From: CAYYED01 sp964470785
GTDB lineage: Bacteria; Patescibacteriota; Minisyncoccia; Minisyncoccales; PEYH01
Length of the DNA: 60,088 bases
Assembly (NCBI GenBank): GCA_964470785.1
Contig: CAYYED010000045.1
Span: forward strand, 1 to 60,088
Reading direction: 5' to 3'
This document shows positions 35,031 through 43,063 of the stretch, one piece after another. Every line of letters begins with the position of its first letter. Positions within the stretch are counted from its first letter, which is position 1. Position numbers and translations under genes: made by a program. The notes beneath the pieces were generated by a model, which was not told the DNA's origin, did not search any database, and was given only the letters and a program-made list of their open reading frames with translations.

Positions 35031-37085
35031 ATGAAACTGATAATTGTAGAGAGCCCAACAAAATCAAAAAGTTTAGGAGCGTTTTTAGGCAAAGATTATC
35101 AAATTGCCGCCAGTTTTGGCCATGTGCGCGACTTGCCCAAGTCAAAGCTGGGCATAGATGTGGAAAATAATTTTGAGCCGCAATATGTTATTCCCACTAA
35201 ATCCAGAAAAACAGTCAATTTTTTAAAAAAGGCCTGTAAAGAAGCTGAAAATATTATTCTTGCTGTTGATGAAGACAGAGAAGGAGAAGCCATTGCTTTT
35301 CATCTCAAAGAAGCGCTCGGACTGAAAGATCACCAAAGAATTGTTTTTCATGAAATTACCAAAAATGCTATTTTGCAGGCCCTGCAAAACCCCAGACAAA
35401 TTGATATGCAAAGGGTTAATGCCCAGGTTGCCAGAAGGGTCTTAGACCGGCTGGTCGGCTACAAACTCTCCCCCCTGCTTTGGAAAAAAGTAGCCCGCGG
35501 ACTTTCGGCCGGGAGGGTACAATCGGTGGCCGTGCGCCTGATTGTAGAAAGAGAAAGAAAAATTGAAAAATTTATTCCACAGGAGTACTGGGAGATTGCA
35601 GCAGAGCTGCAATCACAGATTAACGCAAATAAAAAGCAGATTAATGCAGATAATAAATCTTTTTTAGCCAAGCTGGTTAAAAAAGACGGAAAGAGAGTTC
35701 CAAAATTCGGAATTACTAATAAAAAACAAGCAGAAGAAATTGTCAAAGACATTAAGGGCGCAGATTTTATTGCAGACAATATAGAAAGAAAAGAAGTCAA
35801 AAAAAATCCTTTGCCGCCCTTTACCACCAGTTCGCTTCAGCAAACAGCCGGATACCAGCTTCACTTTTCTTCGCAAAGAACAATGTCTTTAGCGCAAAAA
35901 TTATATGAAAGGGGCTTAATTACTTATCACCGCACCGATTCTTTGAGTTTATCAGAACAATCACTCTCTTCTGCCAAAAGTTTTATCCTAAAACAATTTG
36001 GAGAAAAATATTGGCCCGGTTATTTTAGAAAATACAAAACAACCAAAAAAGGGGCGCAAGAAGCGCATGAAGCAATAAGACCCGCTCGTCCCGAACTCCT
36101 TCCTGAAAAATTAAATGCTCAAGATAATTCCTTAAAAAAACTTTACCAACTAATTTGGCAAAGGTTTATTGCTTCCCAAATGAAAGAGGCTGTTTTTGAT
36201 TCTGTAAATATTAAAATCAAGGCAAAAAATTATACTTTTCAAGCCAATGGCCAAACATTAAAATTTGACGGATTTTTAAGGGTTTATCCTATGAGCTTTA
36301 AAGATGTTTCTTTGCCTCGGCTCACAGAACAAGAAAAACTGAAACTGTTAAAACTTGAGCCGACCCAGCATTTTACCCAGCCGCCGGCAAGATATAATGA
36401 ACCCTCTTTAATAAAAATATTAGAAGAAAAAGGCATTGGCAGGCCATCCACTTACGCGCCGATTATTTCCACTATTCAAAAAAGAAATTATGTTCAAAAA
36501 AACGAGCAAAAAAGATTTTTTCCTACCGAGATTGGCACGGTGGTAAATGATTTGTTGGTAGAGCATTTTCCTAAGGTTGTAGACATAGAATTTACCGCTA
36601 AAATGGAAGAAGATCTTGATAAAATTGCCCAAGGTCAAAAAGAATGGCAAAAAATAGTTAAAGAATTTTATGAGCCATTTGCCCGACAATTAGAAGAAAA
36701 ATATCAAAATCTTTCCAAGCAGGAAATAGCCGAACAGACGACAGATAAAATCTGCCCTCAATGTGGAGCGCCCCTGATAATCAAACTGGGAAGATTTGGA
36801 AAGTTTTATGCTTGTTCCAAGTTTCCTGAATGCAAATACACAGAATCGCTTGAAAGTAATAAAATTAATATTCCCTGCCCAAAATGCAAAGACGGGTTTT
36901 TGACAGAAAAAAGAACCAGAAAAGGTAAAATATTTTACGGATGTTCCAGGTATCCGGCTTGCGATTTCGCGCTTTGGGATAAACCAACCAAAGAAAAATG
37001 CCCCAAGTGCGGCTCTTTAATGGTAGAAACAAAAAGAGGAAAAATAGCGTGCTCCAATAAAGAATGTAAAGGGCTTGAGAAATAA
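35031..37085 (+). CDS. topA: DNA topoisomerase I
   Basis: 684 residues, type IA. The Toprim domain (LIIVESPTKSKSLGAFLG, and AVDEDREGEAIAFH) is followed by the catalytic core with the active Tyr in GLITYHRTDSLSLS (about 299). The C-terminus carries three zinc ribbons: CPQCGAPLIIKLGRFGKFYA and C...C, CPKCKDGFLTEKRTRKGKIF and C...C, and CPKCGSLM...CSNKEC. It relaxes negative supercoils. It lies between pth and a tRNA gene on the plus strand, with no Shine-Dalgarno site. Confidence 0.96.
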   Translation: MKLIIVESPTKSKSLGAFLGKDYQIAASFGHVRDLPKSKLGIDVENNFEPQYVIPTKSRKTVNFLKKACKEAENIILAVDEDREGEAIAFHLKEALGLKDHQRIVFHEITKNAILQALQNPRQIDMQRVNAQVARRVLDRLVGYKLSPLLWKKVARGLSAGRVQSVAVRLIVERERKIEKFIPQEYWEIAAELQSQINANKKQINADNKSFLAKLVKKDGKRVPKFGITNKKQAEEIVKDIKGADFIADNIERKEVKKNPLPPFTTSSLQQTAGYQLHFSSQRTMSLAQKLYERGLITYHRTDSLSLSEQSLSSAKSFILKQFGEKYWPGYFRKYKTTKKGAQEAHEAIRPARPELLPEKLNAQDNSLKKLYQLIWQRFIASQMKEAVFDSVNIKIKAKNYTFQANGQTLKFDGFLRVYPMSFKDVSLPRLTEQEKLKLLKLEPTQHFTQPPARYNEPSLIKILEEKGIGRPSTYAPIISTIQKRNYVQKNEQKRFFPTEIGTVVNDLLVEHFPKVVDIEFTAKMEEDLDKIAQGQKEWQKIVKEFYEPFARQLEEKYQNLSKQEIAEQTTDKICPQCGAPLIIKLGRFGKFYACSKFPECKYTESLESNKINIPCPKCKDGFLTEKRTRKGKIFYGCSRYPACDFALWDKPTKEKCPKCGSLMVETKRGKIACSNKECKGLEK

Positions 37086-37111
37086 AATTTTTCTTGCTAA
37101 ATTCAAAACAG

Positions 37112-37195
37112 GCCTGGGTGGCGGAATTGGTTTACGCGTACGACTCAAAATCGTATGGGATTACTCCCGTGTGGGTTCGAGTCCCACCCCAGGCA
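37112..37195 (+). tRNA. tRNA-Leu (CAA)
   Basis: 84 nt. Acceptor GCCTGGG/CCCAGGC with discriminator A, anticodon stem TACGA/TCGTA with loop CTCAAAA (anticodon CAA at 37146-37148), a long variable arm as in class II tRNAs, and T-arm GTGGGTTCGAGTCCCAC. CCA is not encoded. The gene starts 26 bp after topA. Confidence 0.95.
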
Positions 37196-37210
37196 CATAA
37201 TAGTGGATTC

Positions 37211-37237
37211 GCCCCGTCATTCGACGGGGCGTCCTTT
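37211..37237 (+). terminator. Terminator after tRNA-Leu
   Basis: GCCCCGTC-ATTC-GACGGGGC stem-loop followed by GTCCTTT, 16 bp past the tRNA. Confidence 0.65.
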
Positions 37238-37255
37238 AATCTTCTGCAAAAAACT

Positions 37256-37446
37256 GCAGAGGTGGGCCTCCGCACTCTCTCTTTCTCTGCGCTTTTACGG
37301 GAGTATGCGGGAGTTCTGCGGGAGTTCTGCGGGAGTTAGACTCCCGTCTTCGGGAGTTAGACTCCCGTCTTCGGGAGTTAGACTCCCGCAAAGCCACGCC
37401 AGTACTGGCTTCGGAACTTCGGAAGTTCCGAAACAAAAGACCCGGG
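37256..37446 (+). repeat. Composite repeat R1, copy a
   Basis: GGGCCTCCGCACTCTCTCTT, tandem GCGGGAGTTCT units, three 21-bp GGGAGTTAGACTCCCG hairpin units, CCAGTACTGG and GGAACTTCGGAAGTTCC (37413-37429). Copy b at 45747-45906 has fewer internal units. No coding potential. Confidence 0.85.
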
Positions 37447-37447
37447 T

Positions 37448-37619
37448 AACTCAACCCCTCCCCCTTTCTTTCCCCCTCCTTCCCCCTCCCTCGGAGAAGG
37501 GAGAGGATTAAGGCGGGGGAAGGAGGTAAAACATAAAAAATATTCAAAATCGTGCCAAATCAAAAAAACGGGCTGAAAACCCTCACCAGTACTGGCTTCG
37601 GAACTTCGGAAGTTCCGAA
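37448..37619 (+). repeat. Composite repeat R2, copy a
   Basis: A GGAGAAGGGAGAGG palindromic block, then CATAAAAAATATTCAAAATC, an ACGGGCTGAAAACCC hairpin, CCAGTACTGG and GGAACTTCGGAAGTTCC (37600-37616). Copy b is at 44503-44674, nearly identical over about 170 bp. Confidence 0.85.
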
Positions 37620-37629
37620 AATAAAGTAA

Positions 37630-37667
37630 AAAGCGGTCGAGAGTCGCCCCCGACCGCTTTTCTTCGA
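37630..37667 (-). terminator. Terminator of the exporter operon
   Basis: On the minus strand AAGCGGTCGGGGGCGACTCT followed by CGACCGCTTTTTACTTT forms a strong stem with T-run, about 20 bp past the last gene of the operon. Confidence 0.75.
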
Positions 37668-37685
37668 CCGCTTTTTTAAACTTTT

Positions 37686-38120
37686 TTATCTATTCTCTCG
37701 CGGAATAAAAACACGGGAAGAAAGCTGAATTATATCAGCCGTATAACTGCCGTCAGAGTTTTGTTCACCGCTAACCATTACTTGTTCACCGATTTTAAGG
37801 TCATCTGCCGAACCCTCGGCTGTTTTTGATACTTGAGTAATGTCAGAAAAGAAAATAATCCTTGAGCTGTTGTCAGAAAGCTGAATAATAATGCTTTCTT
37901 CATCTCTGCCAATAATTTCTCCGTTTATCACGCCTGCTCTGCCGCCAAATTGCTGAAATGCCTCCGACCGCTCGCCGGACAGCGCCTTAAAATTTTCAAG
38001 ATTTCTTTCCATGCTTCTTTCCGTAGAACGAGCACTTGTCCCGTATTTTATCCCTCCATAAAATGACCCCGCTCCAATTACTAACAATATAACAATAAAA
38101 ATTGGCAATAATTTTTTCAT
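37686..38120 (-). CDS. Signal-anchored protein with DUF5666-like OB domain
   Basis: 144 residues. One N-terminal membrane helix (about 4-24), a short helical linker, and a small beta-barrel-like domain (about 65-135: GVINGEIIGRDEESIIIQLS, then LKIGEQVMVSGEQNSDGS). This pattern recalls DUF5666. It is the last gene of the exporter operon. A similar domain is at the C-terminus of the membrane protein at 43060, in the sigma-factor operon. Function unknown; it may bind a small ligand or sense envelope state. Confidence 0.65.
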   Translation of the reverse strand: MKKLLPIFIVILLVIGAGSFYGGIKYGTSARSTERSMERNLENFKALSGERSEAFQQFGGRAGVINGEIIGRDEESIIIQLSDNSSRIIFFSDITQVSKTAEGSADDLKIGEQVMVSGEQNSDGSYTADIIQLSSRVFIPRENR

Positions 38121-38174
38121 ATTATTTTTTAAGGAGCTTAACTCCTTTTTTAATTATTTTTTATCTTTTATTTT

Positions 38175-39398
38175 TTATTCATAGCGCAGTGCCTCAATCG
38201 GGCTCAGGTTAGACGCTTTCCGCGCTGGCCAGTAGCCAAAAATAATTCCGATAGCAGTACAAACGGCAAAAGACAAAAGAATGGCAGATAAAGAAATCTT
38301 GGTAGCCGTACCTGTAAAAAACGTTATTCCATAAGCTATTCCCACTCCTAAAATTATTCCAATAATTCCTCCCAAGAAAGTGAGTATTACTGCTTCAGAT
38401 AAAAATTGTAAATTAATATCTAATCTTTTCGCTCCAACGGCTTTGCGAAGACCGATTTCCCGGGTTCTTTCAGTAACTGTGGTCATCATCATATTCATAA
38501 TTCCAATGCCTCCAACGATCAAGGAAATCCCGGCGATGGCTGCCAACAGCACGGTCATTGTATCGGTCATAGCAGTAGCGGCCCCGAGTATGTCCTGCTG
38601 GTTAGTAACGCTAAAATTAGCCATTGAAGGGTCGGCAATATTATGCCGCGACAAAAGTAAATTAGTAATTCCAGCTTGAATTGAAGCCATTGCCTGCTGG
38701 CTTTCCGCCTGAACGCTAATTGAGGAAATATAATTAGTTCCGGCCAAGAACCGCTGCGCAGTTGTAACGGGAATAAAAATCATCTCGTCTTGGCTTCCAA
38801 AGGCCGTGCCTCCTTTATAGTTAGCTACTCCAATAACTCTGAAATTAATATTATTAATCCTTATGGTTTCGCCTATCGGTTTTGCTCCCTCGCCAAATAA
38901 ATCATCGCGGACTACGGGCCCCAAAACCGCTGACTTGGAAAGAGATTGAATATCGCGTTCAGAAATAAAAGTTCCCAAAGCCATTTCAATGTTTCTGACT
39001 TCGGGATAAAAAGCATTTGTTCCCACAACTTGAGTGTTTGCGTTCGCTCCTTTAGCAACAATTTGATAGCGTCCGGAAATCTCCGGAGCCACGGCTTGAA
39101 CATAAAAAATTTCTTGAGCAATGGCTTGGGCATCCTCAAGAGTAAGAACCTGTGCCGTGCCTCTTCCGGCCATTACTAATTGCCCTACCCCTCTTTGAAC
39201 CCCCGGCGCTACGGTAATCAAATTTGACCCCATTGCCTGAATGTTGGCTTCAATTGAGCCGGCTGCGCCTTGTCCGACAGAAACCAAAGCAATCACGGAA
39301 CCAATGCCAATAACAATGCCTAAAACAGTCAGGCCTGACCTGAATTTATTGGCAAAAGTTGCAGAAAATGTCTCTTGAAATAAATCAGCAATTAGCAT
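38175..39398 (-). CDS. MacB-like ABC exporter permease
   Basis: 407 residues. An N-terminal membrane helix (RSGLTVLGIVIGIGSVIALV) is followed by a MacB-PCD periplasmic domain (about 45-240) and three C-terminal membrane helices of the FtsX fold, with TVTERTREIGLRKAVGAKRL in the cytosolic loop. The ATPase gene is 252 bp upstream and the adaptor gene beyond it. Together these make a MacAB-type tripartite or mechanotransmission exporter, without an outer-membrane partner. The substrate is unknown. Confidence 0.92.
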   Translation of the reverse strand: MLIADLFQETFSATFANKFRSGLTVLGIVIGIGSVIALVSVGQGAAGSIEANIQAMGSNLITVAPGVQRGVGQLVMAGRGTAQVLTLEDAQAIAQEIFYVQAVAPEISGRYQIVAKGANANTQVVGTNAFYPEVRNIEMALGTFISERDIQSLSKSAVLGPVVRDDLFGEGAKPIGETIRINNINFRVIGVANYKGGTAFGSQDEMIFIPVTTAQRFLAGTNYISSISVQAESQQAMASIQAGITNLLLSRHNIADPSMANFSVTNQQDILGAATAMTDTMTVLLAAIAGISLIVGGIGIMNMMMTTVTERTREIGLRKAVGAKRLDINLQFLSEAVILTFLGGIIGIILGVGIAYGITFFTGTATKISLSAILLSFAVCTAIGIIFGYWPARKASNLSPIEALRYE

Positions 39399-39427
39399 AA
39401 TTTAAATTTACAAATTTTCAATTTTCC

Positions 39428-39460
39428 CTAGGCCGACCGCTGGAGCGATCAGCGGACTAG
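39428..39460. repeat. 33-bp CTAG-bounded REP-like element, copy 2
   Basis: Reverse-complement match to 4461-4493 with one mismatch; core ACCGCTGGAGCGATCAGCGG. It lies between permease and ATPase genes of one operon. Confidence 0.7.
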
Positions 39461-39522
39461 ACAATTTTCAATCAATTTTTTAATTTTTAAATTTTCAATT
39501 AAATTTGTAAATTAATTCGTAA

Positions 39523-39603
39523 ACCCCGTTAGAAACCCCGGAATTAAAAAGTAAAAACTTTGCACATAGAAATTTCCTTAAATTTTGGAATTTCTAACGG
39601 GGT
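39523..39603. repeat. MITE-like element with 13-bp terminal inverted repeats
   Basis: ACCCCGTTAGAAA (39523-39535) and TTTCTAACGGGGT (39591-39603) are exact inverted copies about 55 bp apart. The interior holds a further AAATTTCC/GGAATTT inverted pair. It lies inside the exporter operon. Confidence 0.65.
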
Positions 39604-39650
39604 AAATTGTAAATTAGTAAATTGAAAATTATATTTTACTCTTTTATCTC

Positions 39651-40349
39651 CTAAACCATTTTTGAACGACGATTAACCGTATCTTCAATAATTTGTCCAT
39701 CTTTTAATGAAATTATTCTCTTTGCCCTTTCGGCAATATATTTCTCGTGAGTAACCAAAATAATTGTTCTGCCTTCTCTGTTTAATTTTTCAAAGGTTTC
39801 TAAAACTATCTCGCCGGTTTTGCTGTCAAGATTGCCTGTCGGCTCGTCGGCCAAAATTAACAAGGGATTATTAACCAAGGCCCGGGCAATTGCCACTCTC
39901 TGCATCATTCCTCCTGATAATTGGTTTGATAAGTGTTCCCAAAATTCTTCGGGAAAGGCCGATGACCTTAATACTGCCCTGGCAACATCCTCTCTTTCTT
40001 TCTCGGGAACGCCGCTATAAACCAAAGGCAGAGTAACATTTCTTAAAACGGTTGCTCTTGGCAAAAGGTTAAATGTTTGAAAAACAAAACCAATTTTTCT
40101 TTTTCTAATTTCAGCCAATTGGTCGTCAGAAAGCTCTGAAACATCTTTTTTTCCAAAAGAATAATGCCCCGAGGTCGGCGTATCCAAACACCCTAAAATA
40201 TGCATTAGAGTTGATTTTCCGGAACCGGAAGGCCCTATAATTGCCACGAATTCTCCTTTTTCAATAGAAAAAGAAACTCCCTTCAGGGCAGTGGTTTCAA
40301 TATTTTCATTGGTTCTAAATATTTTTGTGATGTTTTGACATTCAATCAT
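39651..40349 (-). CDS. MacB/LolD-type ABC exporter ATPase
   Basis: 232 residues. Walker A is GPSGSGKST (about 39-47), the signature LSGGMMQRVAIARAL (about 143), and Walker B LLILADEPTGNLD (about 163). The class-specific segment NLLPRATVLRNVTLPLVYSG matches the MacB/LolD group. It powers the adjacent permease. The upstream adaptor gene is separated by a repeat-containing 89-bp gap. Confidence 0.94.
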   Translation of the reverse strand: MIECQNITKIFRTNENIETTALKGVSFSIEKGEFVAIIGPSGSGKSTLMHILGCLDTPTSGHYSFGKKDVSELSDDQLAEIRKRKIGFVFQTFNLLPRATVLRNVTLPLVYSGVPEKEREDVARAVLRSSAFPEEFWEHLSNQLSGGMMQRVAIARALVNNPLLILADEPTGNLDSKTGEIVLETFEKLNREGRTIILVTHEKYIAERAKRIISLKDGQIIEDTVNRRSKMV

Positions 40350-40390
40350 ACCGAAAGCAACGTACGAATTTACGAATCTACGCTTTCGGT
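40350..40390. repeat. Inverted repeat ACCGAAAGC / GCTTTCGGT
   Basis: The two 9-bp arms enclose cgtacgaatttacgaat. Further TACGAAT/ATTCGTA units continue to about 40437, filling the gap between adaptor and ATPase genes. Confidence 0.6.
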
Positions 40391-40438
40391 TACGAATAAA
40401 GTATTCGTATATTCGTAGAGATTCGTAATTTCGTAAGG

Positions 40439-42361
40439 TTATCTAAGTCGCATTTTTTGACCGCCCATTCCCGGTACTTGAATCCCTTGGGTCTGAATGG
40501 TTCCGGTTTGGACAACTTGAGCGCCTGAACTGAGGACTGAAGAAATTACAATGTCGCCTTGCTCAAGCCCGGAAGTAATTTCAGTAAAAAGTTCGTTTGA
40601 CAGTCCGGTTTTTACTCCTTGCTTAGTTTGCCAGCCCGTTTGGATTACTGCTGAAACGCTGGCCAATAATTCCTGCCTCGTTTCCTCCGGCACTGTTACT
40701 AATTCTATATAATAAGAACCCTCCTGAAATTTCACCGCGCTATTGGGCACTAAAATAACATTTTGTTTGGACTCGGCGACAATATCCGCGGTAACGCTCA
40801 TTCCCGGCTTAATTCTTTCATCTTCGGTATCAAAAGCAATTTTTACGCCATAGCTCACTACTCCTTGGGTAACCGTGCCTACCAAATCAACATCTACGAC
40901 GCGTCCGGTGAATTTCGCCTCCGGGACGGCATCAAAAACTAAAGTTGCTTTCTGTCCAACCTTGACTTTGGCTGCATCAATCTCATTAAGAGAAAGCTCG
41001 GCTATTTTTTGTTGGGTAATAATATTGGCTAAAACAGCACCGGTTCCAATGGAATCGCCTTTTTTAATTTTGACATCAGTGACAATACCGTCAAAAGGGG
41101 CGTAAATATAGCAATCAGCCAGTTCTTGTTTCGCAACAAGCAAAGCGTCCTGCTTTTGCTGAACCGCCCTTTCTTTAATGCGGATTTCCAGTTCCGCAGG
41201 CGCGGCTTTCAGATCTGTCAAATTTTTTTCCTTTTCTTCCAAGTTTATCTCTGATGCTGTTAAATCAAGGGGATAAACTTTTTCCATTTCTATCAGCGCC
41301 TGCTCCGCGTTCGCCTTTGCCTCCTTATTGCTTGCAAGCGATCTTTGAATGGAAAGAAGGGAAGACAAGTGGCTGCTTGTTTTGGAAGTATAATTTTTCA
41401 GATCCGCTTGGTAATCGGTTATTTTTTTATAAATAGAACGATCACGGCTGGAAAGATAGTCAATAATAAAACTAACGAGATTGGCTTCGTCTTTAATTGC
41501 TTGAGCAGTCAATTTTACCGCCTCTATGGTCTCGTCAAGCAAATTTTCCAAAATCTCTTTTTCGGAGTAATAACTGGCTTTTTTATAATTCTCAAAATTC
41601 TGGTCATAACTTTCTCTGGCTGTTTTATAACTATCTTCCGCACTTCTAATAAACAAATCCACTTCTGCTCTTTGCTCTCCTAAAACAAGGTTTTTATATA
41701 CTCCTGTGTTGGACTGATAATTATTAACCGTTATTTCGCTTTGCCCTATTTCAGAGCTGTATAAAATATTCCTTATTCCGGTAATAATTGTAGGCAAGTC
41801 CCAAAAAACATTAGTAACAGTATTGAGAACGTCTTCATAAGCCCTTTCAATATCTTCTTCTGCCTTTTGAATCGTTTCCAGCGCCTTTTGATATTCTGTT
41901 TCCTGATTAAATATTAGCTTTTCCAAAGAATTTTTTGCCTGTAAAACAGTATTTTCCGCTTTTAACAGAGCGGCTTCGTCAGCGGGGCTTAACAGTTCTT
42001 TTAAATCATTTTCCGCTGTTTCCACGGCTATTTCTGCATCTGTTACCGCTCTCCTATATTCTGTGTCACTAAGTTTCACGATCAATTTACCGGCATTAAT
42101 CTCTTCTCCTTTTTCGATATAAACAGCGGCAACGTCGCCCCTTACTTTTGATTTTATTTCTACTTGGTCAGAGGCAGAAACCTGTCCGTTTCCCGAAACA
42201 GAGACAATAATAGTGCCTTTTTCCGCTATTGCCAAAACATATCGCGTTTCGCCTTCGTTTGTTCTTAAAAATCTAAAATAAACGCATCCTGATATTAAAA
42301 GAATGGCGATAATTATAATAAGCTTGCGCTTTGATATCGCGCTCAAAAATTTTTTCGACAT
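40439..42361 (-). CDS. HlyD/MacA-type membrane fusion protein
   Basis: About 640 residues from MSKKFLSAI. One N-terminal membrane helix (about 14-33), a lipoyl-like half (GNGQVSASDQVEIKSKVRGD), a very long coiled-coil hairpin (about 85-385, over twice the usual length), the second lipoyl half (DCYIYAPFDGIVTDVKIKKG), and a beta-barrel domain. The long hairpin could reach across a thick wall. It is the first gene of the exporter operon, behind a predicted ECF promoter (42383-42415). A TTG six bases upstream is an alternative start. Confidence 0.9.
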   Translation of the reverse strand: MSKKFLSAISKRKLIIIIAILLISGCVYFRFLRTNEGETRYVLAIAEKGTIIVSVSGNGQVSASDQVEIKSKVRGDVAAVYIEKGEEINAGKLIVKLSDTEYRRAVTDAEIAVETAENDLKELLSPADEAALLKAENTVLQAKNSLEKLIFNQETEYQKALETIQKAEEDIERAYEDVLNTVTNVFWDLPTIITGIRNILYSSEIGQSEITVNNYQSNTGVYKNLVLGEQRAEVDLFIRSAEDSYKTARESYDQNFENYKKASYYSEKEILENLLDETIEAVKLTAQAIKDEANLVSFIIDYLSSRDRSIYKKITDYQADLKNYTSKTSSHLSSLLSIQRSLASNKEAKANAEQALIEMEKVYPLDLTASEINLEEKEKNLTDLKAAPAELEIRIKERAVQQKQDALLVAKQELADCYIYAPFDGIVTDVKIKKGDSIGTGAVLANIITQQKIAELSLNEIDAAKVKVGQKATLVFDAVPEAKFTGRVVDVDLVGTVTQGVVSYGVKIAFDTEDERIKPGMSVTADIVAESKQNVILVPNSAVKFQEGSYYIELVTVPEETRQELLASVSAVIQTGWQTKQGVKTGLSNELFTEITSGLEQGDIVISSVLSSGAQVVQTGTIQTQGIQVPGMGGQKMRLR

Positions 42362-42382
42362 AAACAATCTATTACTAATCTC

Positions 42383-42415
42383 TATTTACTACAAATTACT
42401 TTGAAATTTATTTCA
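42383..42415 (-). promoter_or_regulatory. Predicted ECF promoter of the exporter operon
   Basis: On the minus strand TGAAATAAA (42415-42407), 13 bp, TGTAGTAAATA (42393-42383). Start-to-start spacing is 22 bp, identical to the two plus-strand copies. It lies 22 bp before the adaptor gene. Confidence 0.7.
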
Positions 42416-42418
42416 TCT

Positions 42419-42451
42419 TGAAACAAATATACGGTTGCGGTGTAGTAATAA
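42419..42451 (+). promoter_or_regulatory. Predicted autoregulated ECF promoter of the sigma operon
   Basis: TGAAACAAA (42419-42427), 13 bp, TGTAGTAATAA (42441-42451). The motif pair has 16 bp between hexamers TGAAAC and TGTAGT, as in ECF promoters. It is 52 bp upstream of the sigma gene. Confidence 0.7.
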
Positions 42452-42502
42452 GTATAATAAGATAAATAATCTTGGTTATTTTGTGCTGTCTAAAGGTTTT
42501 TT

Positions 42503-43063
42503 ATGCCTAAATCAGATGACGAAGAAATTGTCTCACAAGTACAAAACGGCGATACCGAAGCGTTCGGTATTTTGGTTGAACGATATGAGGCAAAAATTAT
42601 GCGCTATGGCAAAAAGTTTTTACTTCAGAGAGAAGACATAAAAGATTTGACCCAGGAGGTCTTTTTAAGGGCTTTTGAAAACATTCATGGCTTTGATGCT
42701 AAAAAAAGATTTTCTCCTTGGCTTTACCGTATTGCCCATAACCACTTTATCAATACGCTTAAAAAGAAAACTCGCCGGCCAATTAATTTATTTGACTTTG
42801 ATACCGTGCTTCCCTATTTGCGCAGTAATGAAAATTTAGAACATGAAATAAACAGGCAAGAGCTGAAAAAAATGCTTAATAAATGTCTGGGAGAAATCGG
42901 CCTAAAATACCGCGAAGCGCTTATTTTGTTTTATTTTGAACAAATGAGTTATCAAGAAATCGCGGAAATTTTGCACATCCCTGTTTCTACAGTAGGCATA
43001 CGGCTAAAAAGAGGCCGGGCCTTGTTATATAAAATCTACAACCATTTTAATAATTTATTATGA
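42503..43063 (+). CDS. ECF-type RNA polymerase sigma factor
   Basis: 186 residues. Region 2 is at about 22-95 (FGILVERYEAKIMRYGKKFL, DIKDLTQEVFLRAFENIHGF, FSPWLYRIAHNHFINTLKKK) and region 4 at about 128-180 (GLKYREALILFYFEQMSYQE, then a helix-turn-helix HIPVSTVGIRLKRGRALL). It overlaps the membrane protein gene by 4 bp (ATGA), the usual sigma/anti-sigma coupling. It shares a bipartite promoter motif with its neighbours, so it probably activates itself, the divergent exporter and the gene at 43955. Confidence 0.92.
   Translation: MPKSDDEEIVSQVQNGDTEAFGILVERYEAKIMRYGKKFLLQREDIKDLTQEVFLRAFENIHGFDAKKRFSPWLYRIAHNHFINTLKKKTRRPINLFDFDTVLPYLRSNENLEHEINRQELKKMLNKCLGEIGLKYREALILFYFEQMSYQEIAEILHIPVSTVGIRLKRGRALLYKIYNHFNNLL

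Noticed and set aside
37331..37392. CRISPR or integron-like array
   Set aside because: The 21-bp hairpin units have no variable spacers and there is no integrase.
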